Assembly: GCA_005773695.1 (NCBI GenBank)
Contig: SXHM01000288.1
Location: 1 to 10,118 of the forward strand
Source: Bacteroidota bacterium
GTDB lineage: Bacteria > Bacteroidota > Bacteroidia > SXHM01
DNA length: 10,118 nucleotides
Direction of reading: 5' to 3'
Made by a program: the position numbers and the translations under genes. Under the pieces are notes generated by a model. The model was not told where the DNA came from, did not search any database, and was given only the letters and a program-made list of their open reading frames with translations. This document shows positions 1-6,416 of the stretch, one piece after another; the stretch's first letter is position 1, and every line of letters starts with the position of its first letter.

Positions 1-56
1 ACCTTGGGGCCGAACCCGAAAAAGGGATAGGAGAGGAGTGGTTGAGGAAAAAGTGA
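1..56 (+). CDS. possible 3' end of an upstream gene (partial)
   Basis: The third reading frame is open from the window edge to a TGA at 54-56 and reads LGAEPEKGIGEEWLRKK. This looks like an ordinary charged protein C-terminus. The second frame is also open, to a TAA at 68-70, but its product is very basic and less protein-like. Seventeen codons are too few to assign a family, and the choice of frame is a judgement from composition only. No convincing terminator follows before the lipoprotein promoter. Confidence 0.3.
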   Translation, partial: LGAEPEKGIGEEWLRKK

Positions 57-100
57 AGAAGGGTGATTAAAACCAGAAAGTGTTTTTTATTTAAAAAATG

Positions 101-108
101 TAGTTTTG
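101..108 (+). promoter_or_regulatory. Bacteroidota-type -7 promoter box of the lipoprotein gene
   Basis: TAGTTTTG matches the Bacteroidota primary sigma factor -7 consensus TAnnTTTG at every defined base. It ends 19 nt before the ATG at 128, so the leader would be about 12-14 nt. No clear TTTG -33 element is visible; the upstream stretch is an AT-rich run (83-98). The call rests on the consensus match and position alone. Confidence 0.55.
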
Positions 109-127
109 AGCCTAAACAACCAGTAAC

Positions 128-613
128 ATGAAAAACCTGCTTTCGCTAACTTTCCTTGCCTTTATTATTATTCTGTTTTCGGGTTGCCCTTACAGTGCAG
201 AAGTTGCCATTGATCAGCCTTCTGTAAAATTAGACGAAAAATTGCTGGGTAAATGGGAAATCAAATCTTCAGAAGACTATATATATGATGTAACTAAAGT
301 GGATGATAAAACTTACCGATTTCAAAAGAAAAGTGTCAGTTCTGATGATGTTACCGTTTACAACGGCTTTTTATCCTAAATAAACGGCACACGGTTTATG
401 AATATTTATGAGGAAGGAATTGAAACCAAGACTTATTATTTCTACAAAGTTGAAGTATCAGGCAGCGGATTCAGAGCCACTCTTTCACCCGTTACTGAAA
501 ACATTACGGAGAAGTTCACCACCTCAGCAGATCTGAAAGATTTCTTTAAAAAGAATATGGTTAACAGCTATTTCTTTGAAAAAGATGCTGACGAATATAT
601 AAGAGCCGATTAA
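128..613 (+). pseudogene. small lipoprotein gene interrupted by an in-frame stop codon
   Basis: The N-terminus has a lipoprotein signal peptide: Lys-3, a hydrophobic core (residues 4-17) and a lipobox FSG-Cys with Cys-20 as the predicted lipidated residue. The mature part begins a compact domain containing LLGKWEIKSSEDY, in the style of small lipocalin-like Bacteroidota lipoproteins; I do not recognise the exact family. Codon 84 (377-379) is TAA. The same frame then continues without another stop through INGTRF to the ATG at 398 and on to TAA at 611-613. The reconstructed product would be 161 residues with one unknown residue. Because both halves are in one frame, a single base substitution (for example AAA or GAA to TAA) explains the break. 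It may be a recent pseudogene, a sequencing error, or two peptides. The 3' end overlaps the stop of the convergent ABC-F gene. Confidence 0.7.
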
Positions 614-2520
614 GAAGTCATCTCCGACAATTCCAGCCAGCGGTTGGTTTTGCTGTCGATAGCCTCAATGGTCTCGGTAAGTTCTGCCGAAACTTTCATC
701 AGTTCATCGGTATCAGTAATACCTGAATTTAGTTTTTCAACCAAGGCTTCTTTCTTTTTCTCTAAATCGGGCAATTCTTTTTCGAGCAATGAAAACTCCC
801 ATTTCTCGTTAAAACCCATGCGTTGTTTTTCTTTTGACTTAGCTTTTTCTACAGGCTTTTCTGCTGCTTTTTCAGCCGCCTTCTCTTCTTTTAATATAAC
901 CTGCGGTGGTTTAATAAGTGCTTTCTGCGGTGCCAGTTTCTTTTCTTCCACTTCCTCGCGATACTGCGAGTAGTTTCCGTTAAAGTCACGCACAATTCCA
1001 TCGCCTTCAAAAACAAAGGTATGGTGGGTAAGCTTATCCATAAAGTAACGGTCGTGCGAAACCACAATCAAGCAGCCCATAAATTGCTCCAGAAAATCTT
1101 CCAGTACCTGCAGCGTCATAATATCCAAATCGTTGGTAGGCTCGTCCAGAATAAGGAAGTTGGGATTCTTAATCAAAATGGTAAGCAGATACAATCTGCG
1201 TTTTTCACCTCCGCTCAACTTTGAAACAGGAGTAAAGTGCGATGAAGAAGGGAACAGAAATTTTTCCAACAACTGCGATGCGCTCATCGTTTTGCCTTTT
1301 GCCAAAGGAATATGGTCACCAATTTCTTTGATAACCTCAATCATACGCAAATCTTCTTTCAGCTTCATTCCGTCTTGCGTATAGTAGCCAAATGAAACTG
1401 TTTCGCCCACAATTACTTTTCCGGTATCGGGTTGTTCTTTGCCTGTAATAATATTCAGGAAAGTACTCTTGCCAACACCATTCTTACCAATAATACTTAG
1501 CTTCTCACCCTGACGAAATTTGTAGCTAAAATCTTTAAGAACAGTTTTATCACCAAACGATTTGTTGATATGATAGAGTTCAAGAATTTTACCACCCAAA
1601 CGTTCTAACTTTATTTCCAGTTCAAGTTTATCATCCTTCTTTTTCTTTCCTGTTTGTTCAGTTAATTCATGAAAAGCATCTACCCGCGATTTTGATTTAG
1701 TACCGCGTGCTCTGGGCTGCTTGCGAATCCATTCCAATTCTTTTTTCAGGAATTGGCGGGCTCTGTCTTTATTAGTGCTTTCATTTTCTTCACGTGCTTC
1801 CTTTTTTTCAAGGAAGTAAGAGTAATTGCCTTTGTATCGATAAACATCTCCGCCATCCAGTTCCATTATTTCGTTACACACCACTTCCAGAAACCAGCGG
1901 TCGTGCGTTACCATAAAGAGTGTAATATTTTCTTTGCTCAGATAATCTTCCAGCCACTCAATCATTTCAATGTCCAGATGGTTGGTAGGCTCATCCATAA
2001 TCAGCAAATCGGGTTCTTCAACTAGAAGTTTAACCAAAGCAATACGTTTCTTTTGTCCACCTGAAAGTTCAGATACCTTTTGTTCTAGGTTAACGATTTT
2101 AAACACAGAAAGAATCTGATGCACCCTTTGTTCGTAATCCCATGCCTGCAGGCTGTCCATGCGGTCAAAAGCGGCCTGCAATTCTTTTTCTCTCTCAGGA
2201 TGATTAAGCGCAATTTCATATTCCTTTACTGCATTCATTACTTCACCTGAAGAATCCAATACTGCTTCAATAACCGTTTTATTGGGATCAAAAACAGGTT
2301 GCTGGTCAAGAAACCCCACTTTGGTATCGTTACGCAAAATGCAATTTCCGCTGTCGGCTGTTTCTTTCCCGGCAATAATGCGCAGCAGGGTAGATTTACC
2401 TGTTCCGTTCTTGGCTACAAAAGCTACCTTCTGTCCTTTCTCCAGCCCGAAACTGATGTTGCTGAACAACACCTTATCATTATATGATTTACTAAGGTTT
2501 TCGATTGAAAGTAGGTTCAT
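610..2520 (-). CDS. uup: ABC-F family ATPase, Uup-like
   Basis: This is a cytoplasmic 636-residue protein with two ABC ATPase domains and no membrane segments. ABC-F proteins act on the ribosome rather than in transport. Domain 1 has Walker A AKNGTGKST (36-44), signature LSGGQ (152-156), Walker B LLIMDEP (172-178) and the H-loop histidine (206). Domain 2 has Walker A GKNGVGKST (345-353), LSGGE (435-439), Walker B FLILDEP (455-461) and His-489. The linker (about 240-285) carries the basic helix ELEWIRKQPRARGTKSKSR typical of the P-site tRNA interaction motif. A Lys/Ala/Glu-rich tether (about 544-565) leads to a C-terminal coiled coil (about 570-636), the feature that suggests the Uup branch. 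The ATG at 2520 gives the family N-terminus MNLLSIENLSKSY; an in-frame TTG at 2526 would add only two residues. ABC-F is very secure; the Uup subfamily is likely but not proved. Confidence 0.93.
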   Translation of the reverse strand: MNLLSIENLSKSYNDKVLFSNISFGLEKGQKVAFVAKNGTGKSTLLRIIAGKETADSGNCILRNDTKVGFLDQQPVFDPNKTVIEAVLDSSGEVMNAVKEYEIALNHPEREKELQAAFDRMDSLQAWDYEQRVHQILSVFKIVNLEQKVSELSGGQKKRIALVKLLVEEPDLLIMDEPTNHLDIEMIEWLEDYLSKENITLFMVTHDRWFLEVVCNEIMELDGGDVYRYKGNYSYFLEKKEAREENESTNKDRARQFLKKELEWIRKQPRARGTKSKSRVDAFHELTEQTGKKKKDDKLELEIKLERLGGKILELYHINKSFGDKTVLKDFSYKFRQGEKLSIIGKNGVGKSTFLNIITGKEQPDTGKVIVGETVSFGYYTQDGMKLKEDLRMIEVIKEIGDHIPLAKGKTMSASQLLEKFLFPSSSHFTPVSKLSGGEKRRLYLLTILIKNPNFLILDEPTNDLDIMTLQVLEDFLEQFMGCLIVVSHDRYFMDKLTHHTFVFEGDGIVRDFNGNYSQYREEVEEKKLAPQKALIKPPQVILKEEKAAEKAAEKPVEKAKSKEKQRMGFNEKWEFSLLEKELPDLEKKKEALVEKLNSGITDTDELMKVSAELTETIEAIDSKTNRWLELSEMTS

Positions 2521-2539
2521 GCGCAAAAAATTGAGGGCG

Positions 2540-2547
2540 CAAAGCTA
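2540..2547 (-). promoter_or_regulatory. -7 promoter box of the ABC-F gene
   Basis: On the minus strand the sequence reads TAGCTTTG, a full match to TAnnTTTG. It ends 19 nt before the ATG at 2520, so transcription would start about 13 nt upstream of the ATG. This short leader argues against the TTG at 2526 as the start. No TTTG-like -33 element is visible at the expected spacing. Confidence 0.5.
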
Positions 2548-2588
2548 AGAATTAAAGAGAGTCTGTATTTGTTAACTATAAAGTAAAC

Positions 2589-2617
2589 TTGCAGCAATAT
2601 CTTTTCTACTACATTTG
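2589..2617 (+). promoter_or_regulatory. promoter of the LTD / TonB receptor / endonuclease operon
   Basis: A -7 box TACATTTG (2610-2617) matches TAnnTTTG fully, and a -33-like TTG lies at 2589-2591, 18 nt upstream. The leader to the ATG at 2646 would be about 22-24 nt and is A-rich, as is usual in Bacteroidota. It is the only convincing promoter before the three plus-strand genes. The heptamer TTGCAGC overlaps both elements (2589-2595 and 2615-2621). Confidence 0.55.
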
Positions 2618-2645
2618 CAGCCTAATTCAAAAAAACATAAACTCA

Positions 2646-3668
2646 ATGAACAAATTTTTACTTTCCTTAACTTTAGTTACTGTTGCTTTTGCATCCAATG
2701 CACAAACCGGGGTTGGTCCTACCTGCACCGAATTATTTTTCTCAGAATATGTAGAAGGCAGTTTTAACAACAAAGCACTTGAAATTTACAACCCTACAGA
2801 CGCTGCCATTTCTTTAGACGGGGCTTACCGCATTGTACGCTGGGAAAACGGAAGCACTACAGCCGATTTAGATATCCGCTATGTACAATCACTTACAGGA
2901 AGTGTTGCCGCATACGGAACTTATACTGCTTTTCTTGACAAAAGAAATCCAAATTCAACCGGTGCCGATACCGCTTTGTTTTCTGATTTGCTAGCTATTG
3001 CTAATTCTGTAAATGGTGGATTTTTCTCACCGGTTTATGACAGCGACCCTGCATTACCCAATACCGAAGGGTCAAATTGCCTTTCTTTTAATGGCGATGA
3101 CGCTTTTTCACTTCAAAAGAAAAGCGGATCTAACTGGATTAACGTAGATATTTTTGCTGTAATCGGAGAGCGTCCTTTAAACGGTAATGGCGGAACTTCA
3201 CCCAACGGTGGTTGGACCAACGTAGCTCCTTACACCGATGGACAAGGAGCATACTGGACAAAAGACCAAACATTGGTTCGTAAATCTGGAGTATCAGACG
3301 GAACAACTCAAAATCCTCAACTTGGCTCTTGGGACGTATCTGTTCAATGGGATTCACTTGCATTAAACACGTTTACAGGACTTGGAACACATGATTGTGT
3401 TTGCAATGCAAATGCTATAAGCGAAAATACTTTGAGCGCAAAAACATCAGTTTATCCAAATCCTGCTAATGATAATTTCTTTGTTAAGTCTAGCGATAAC
3501 ATTATTAAAGTAGAATTATGGAACGTTGCCGGACAATTGGTGTCAAGCACAATTGCAGATAACAAAAAGGCTGTTCGTATTCTGGTTCCTTCAGTTTCTG
3601 CGGGACTATACATTGCGGTTATACATACCGAAGCAGGCAAAGCAGTTAAGAAAGTAACTATTCGCTAA
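2646..3668 (+). CDS. secreted lamin-tail-domain protein with T9SS sorting domain
   Basis: The product is 340 residues. A signal peptide (1-19, MNKFLLSLTLVTVAFASNA before Gln-20) is followed by an LTD beginning near residue 24, with the family pattern ELFFSEYVEGSFNNKALEIYNPT and then a strand-rich region to about residue 180. The C-terminus (267-340) is a T9SS type A sorting domain: VYPNPAND, then ELWNVAGQLV, GLYIAVI and the basic end KKVTIR. It should therefore be exported by Sec, carried across the outer membrane by T9SS and anchored or released at the surface. Bacterial LTDs are known to accompany secreted nucleases and phosphoesterases, which fits the endonuclease two genes downstream. There is no catalytic motif here, so a binding or accessory role is inferred. 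The start is the ATG at 2646; an in-frame TTG at 2589 would put 19 unrelated residues before the signal peptide and lies in the promoter. Confidence 0.85.
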   Translation: MNKFLLSLTLVTVAFASNAQTGVGPTCTELFFSEYVEGSFNNKALEIYNPTDAAISLDGAYRIVRWENGSTTADLDIRYVQSLTGSVAAYGTYTAFLDKRNPNSTGADTALFSDLLAIANSVNGGFFSPVYDSDPALPNTEGSNCLSFNGDDAFSLQKKSGSNWINVDIFAVIGERPLNGNGGTSPNGGWTNVAPYTDGQGAYWTKDQTLVRKSGVSDGTTQNPQLGSWDVSVQWDSLALNTFTGLGTHDCVCNANAISENTLSAKTSVYPNPANDNFFVKSSDNIIKVELWNVAGQLVSSTIADNKKAVRILVPSVSAGLYIAVIHTEAGKAVKKVTIR

Positions 3669-3678
3669 TTAATTTTCA

Positions 3679-3698
3679 CCCTGAGCGTAGTCGAAGGG
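3679..3698 (+). repeat. intergenic repeat-like element CCCTGAGCGTAGTCGAAGGG
   Basis: This 20-nt imperfect palindrome belongs, from memory, to a family of short intergenic sequences (CCCTGAGC...GTCGAAGGG) seen in many bacterial genomes, including Bacteroidota. Pairing gives CCCT/AGGG, two adjacent G-A / A-G positions that could form sheared pairs, then G-C closing the loop CGTAGT. It sits between the LTD stop and the receptor start, ending 6 nt before the ATG at 3705, where a ribosome binding site would lie. Only one copy occurs in this window, so its repeat status rests on recall. Confidence 0.55.
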
Positions 3699-3704
3699 AT
3701 TTTA

Positions 3705-6407
3705 ATGAAACGCTTATTTCTGCTCACTGCATTCTGTTTACTGTTTGCTCCTGTATTCGCTCAACAAGGCTCACTTAAAGGTGTTATTAAAGATGCTGTA
3801 ACAGGCGAAACGCTTATTGGTGCAAATGTATTGTATGGCGAAGGCAAAGGCTTGGTAACTGACTTTGATGGCAAATACGTTGTTCAGTTAGCAGATGGTG
3901 ATTACACAATTAAAGTTACTTACGTTGGTTACCTTGAGCAGGAGAAAAAAGTTAGTATTAAAGGAAATAACATTCTTCTTGATTTTGAATTAAGCACCCT
4001 TCAACTTCAGGAAGTGCAAGTAGTAGCAGATATCGCCAAAGTGCGCGAAACACCTGTAGCCTTCTCAAATATTACACCTGCAAAAATTCAGGAGCAATTA
4101 GGCTCGCAGGATTTGCCCATGATATTGAATACAACGCCTGGTGTTTATGCAACACAGCAGGGCGGGGGAGATGGCGATGCCCGCATTACCATCCGTGGAT
4201 TTAATCAACGCAATGTTGCAGTAATGATTGATGGAGTTCCGCAAAACGATATGGAAAACGGTTGGGTCTATTGGAGCAACTGGTTTGGATTGGATAACAT
4301 TACAAGAAGCTTGCAGGTGCAGCGTGGTCTCGGTGCATCTAAACTTGCCATACCTTCTGTAGGTGGAAGCATGAACATTATTACCAAAGGTATTGATTCT
4401 AAAAAAGGAATTATTGTAAAACAGGAGTATGGAAATAACAATACCCTGCGTACCAGCATTGCACTTACGTCAGGCAAACTTAAAAACGGATTTGGAATTA
4501 CTGCAGCAGGATCATTTAAAAACAGCGATGGCTGGGTGGATGAGACCTGGAGTAAGATGTGGTTTTATTATTTAAAAGTTGAAAAAAGATGGGGAAAACA
4601 TTTAATAAGTCTTTCAGGATTTGGTGCACCGCAAAGCCACTCGCAACGTGCATTTAAAAACAGCATTGGTACCTATGATAAAGACTATGCTGCCGGTTTA
4701 GGTGCTGATACATCAGGAGTAGCCGAGTTCGGTCTGCGCTATAACGAACATTGGGGTAATATTGTACGCTTCCGCGATGGAGACAGTGTCTCGGCCAAAC
4801 AAGGTGTGATGAATGAACGGATTAACTATTTCCATAAACCTGTAATAATGCTCAAGGATTTCTGGACGGTGAACGATAAATTATATGTCTCAGCAGTTGC
4901 TTATGCTTCTTTTGGAAACGGAGGGGGAACAGGTTATCAAACTCCACCTCAATTATTGATTGATTCAAACGGACAACAAAATTTTCAATTAGTTTATAAT
5001 TCTAATGCATACAACCCATTTAATATTTATCAGGGCGAAAGACGCTCTGTTGGAATTATCCGCAGCAGTATAAACAATCACCAATGGTATGGCGGTTTGG
5101 TAACAATGAATTATGCAATTCCTCATTGGGAAATTTCAGGTGGAGTTGATTTACGATCATATGTTGGTAATCACTACCGCACCATTTACGATTTATTGGG
5201 AGGAGACCTTTTTCTTGATAATGTTGACAAAAATCAAAGTACTAATGTAAAGCGTGATGGTGATATAATAGGCTACCATTATGACGGAAAAGTAAAATGG
5301 GGAGGCTTATTTGCTATGGCTGAATTTAAAAAAGGAAGATGGAGTGCTTTTATTAATATCAGCGGTGCTTATACCGGTTATCAGCGTATTGATTATTTCC
5401 GTAAAAAAGATTTGGTGTTAGGCGATACAACAATACTGGAGGTTGTTGGATTTGGTGATACACTCACGTACAACGGATCTGATTATACCATTGCTTCAAA
5501 AGAAGCTCGCTACTCAACCACTGATCAGCAATGGCTTCCGGGTTATACAGTAAAAGGCGGTGCAAATTTCAATCTTACCGAGAAACAAAGTGTATTTGTA
5601 AATCTGGGTTATTTAAATCGTGCTCCTCGTTTCGACAATGTATTTAACCGTGAAAACAAACTTATCCGAGATATTAAGAATGAGGTTATTCAGGCAGTTG
5701 AATTAGGTTATGCAATGAGCTCAGCACGTTTAGCAATAAATCTCAATGCTTATTATACGATGTGGAACAACCGACCGGTTGATAATGCAGTTACAGTAGT
5801 TATTGATGGAGATAACTACAGTGCAAATGTGAACGGAATGGATGCCCGTCACGCAGGTATTGAACTAGATTTTTCATGGAAAATATTGCAGAACCTTACA
5901 CTGGAAGGAATGGGCTCGTTGGGCAACTGGATATGGACTTCAAAAGAAAATGTAGTGATTGCTGATGATGTAGGCATTCCGGTAGACACCATTTCATTTG
6001 ATGCTGCCGGAGTTCGCGTAGGTGATGCAGCACAATTAACATTTGCAGGAAGCTTACGCTACGAGGTAATAAAAGACCTTTATGTAAAAGCACAATATAC
6101 GTATTTCGGACAAAATTATTCACAGTTTGAGCCTGTAACTTTATCCGGTGCAATTGCAGGAAGACAATCATGGAAAATTCCGGATTATGGATTACTTGAT
6201 GTGCATTTGGGTTATGGTTTCCGTTGGCAAAAAGTAAGATTTGATTTGCGCGGAAGCTTATTCAATGTGTTAAACACCGTTTACATTTCAGATGCTTTGA
6301 ATAACGATACTTTTGTTTCACCAAATCAGAATTTTGATGCTCAATCAGCAAGTGTTTTTATGGGAATGGGCATTCGATATAATACTTCACTAACTATTAC
6401 TTTTTAA
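3705..6407 (+). CDS. TonB-dependent outer-membrane receptor with carboxypeptidase-regulatory-like domain
   Basis: This 900-residue protein should be an energy-dependent outer-membrane importer. It has a signal peptide (1-19, ending FA before Gln-20). A CarboxypepD_reg-like beta-sandwich follows (about 22-105, GSLKGVIKDAVTGETLIGAN ... TDFDGKYVVQL ... VTYVGYLEQEK), then a LQEVQVVAD stretch in the TonB-box position. The plug (about 115-235) shows LNTTPGVYAT, ARITIRGFNQRN, VMIDGVPQND and VGGSMNIITKG. The rest is a beta-barrel rich in aromatic strands, ending in Phe-900 as expected of a BAM-inserted barrel. The carboxypeptidase-like extension and size resemble Bacteroidota receptors, but no SusD partner is encoded nearby, so it is not a standard SusC/SusD pair. 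It follows the LTD gene by 36 nt and precedes the nuclease gene by 9 nt, so co-transcription is likely. The substrate is unknown; a nucleic-acid product or released phosphate or metal compound is inferred from context. Confidence 0.93.
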   Translation: MKRLFLLTAFCLLFAPVFAQQGSLKGVIKDAVTGETLIGANVLYGEGKGLVTDFDGKYVVQLADGDYTIKVTYVGYLEQEKKVSIKGNNILLDFELSTLQLQEVQVVADIAKVRETPVAFSNITPAKIQEQLGSQDLPMILNTTPGVYATQQGGGDGDARITIRGFNQRNVAVMIDGVPQNDMENGWVYWSNWFGLDNITRSLQVQRGLGASKLAIPSVGGSMNIITKGIDSKKGIIVKQEYGNNNTLRTSIALTSGKLKNGFGITAAGSFKNSDGWVDETWSKMWFYYLKVEKRWGKHLISLSGFGAPQSHSQRAFKNSIGTYDKDYAAGLGADTSGVAEFGLRYNEHWGNIVRFRDGDSVSAKQGVMNERINYFHKPVIMLKDFWTVNDKLYVSAVAYASFGNGGGTGYQTPPQLLIDSNGQQNFQLVYNSNAYNPFNIYQGERRSVGIIRSSINNHQWYGGLVTMNYAIPHWEISGGVDLRSYVGNHYRTIYDLLGGDLFLDNVDKNQSTNVKRDGDIIGYHYDGKVKWGGLFAMAEFKKGRWSAFINISGAYTGYQRIDYFRKKDLVLGDTTILEVVGFGDTLTYNGSDYTIASKEARYSTTDQQWLPGYTVKGGANFNLTEKQSVFVNLGYLNRAPRFDNVFNRENKLIRDIKNEVIQAVELGYAMSSARLAINLNAYYTMWNNRPVDNAVTVVIDGDNYSANVNGMDARHAGIELDFSWKILQNLTLEGMGSLGNWIWTSKENVVIADDVGIPVDTISFDAAGVRVGDAAQLTFAGSLRYEVIKDLYVKAQYTYFGQNYSQFEPVTLSGAIAGRQSWKIPDYGLLDVHLGYGFRWQKVRFDLRGSLFNVLNTVYISDALNNDTFVSPNQNFDAQSASVFMGMGIRYNTSLTITF

Positions 6408-6416
6408 TTAAATACA

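Noticed and set aside
83..98. T6-ATTT-A6 palindrome as a terminator of the upstream gene
   Set aside because: The stem has only A-T pairs and no T run after it; it is better seen as AT-rich promoter DNA.
398..613. Second half of the lipoprotein gene as an independent 71-residue gene
   Set aside because: It is in the same frame as the first half, the codons joining the two look coding, it has no signal peptide, and no promoter or ribosome binding site precedes the ATG.
128..613. Frameshift, or stop-codon reassignment, as the cause of the split lipoprotein gene
   Set aside because: Both halves share one frame, so no indel is needed. The other complete genes here mostly end in TAA or TAG with no internal TAA, so a changed code is not supported.
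2521..2526. TTG at 2526 as the start of the ABC-F gene
   Set aside because: It adds only two residues before the ATG at 2520, which alone gives the usual family N-terminus, and it would lie only about 7-8 nt after the likely transcription start.
644..2548. Several plus-strand open frames antisense to the ABC-F gene
   Set aside because: They are frame shadows of a gene with clear domain motifs; none has a recognisable domain or promoter.
2589..2645. TTG at 2589 as the start of the plus-strand LTD protein
   Set aside because: It would place 19 residues before a complete signal peptide and lies in the promoter; ATG 2646 is clearly better.
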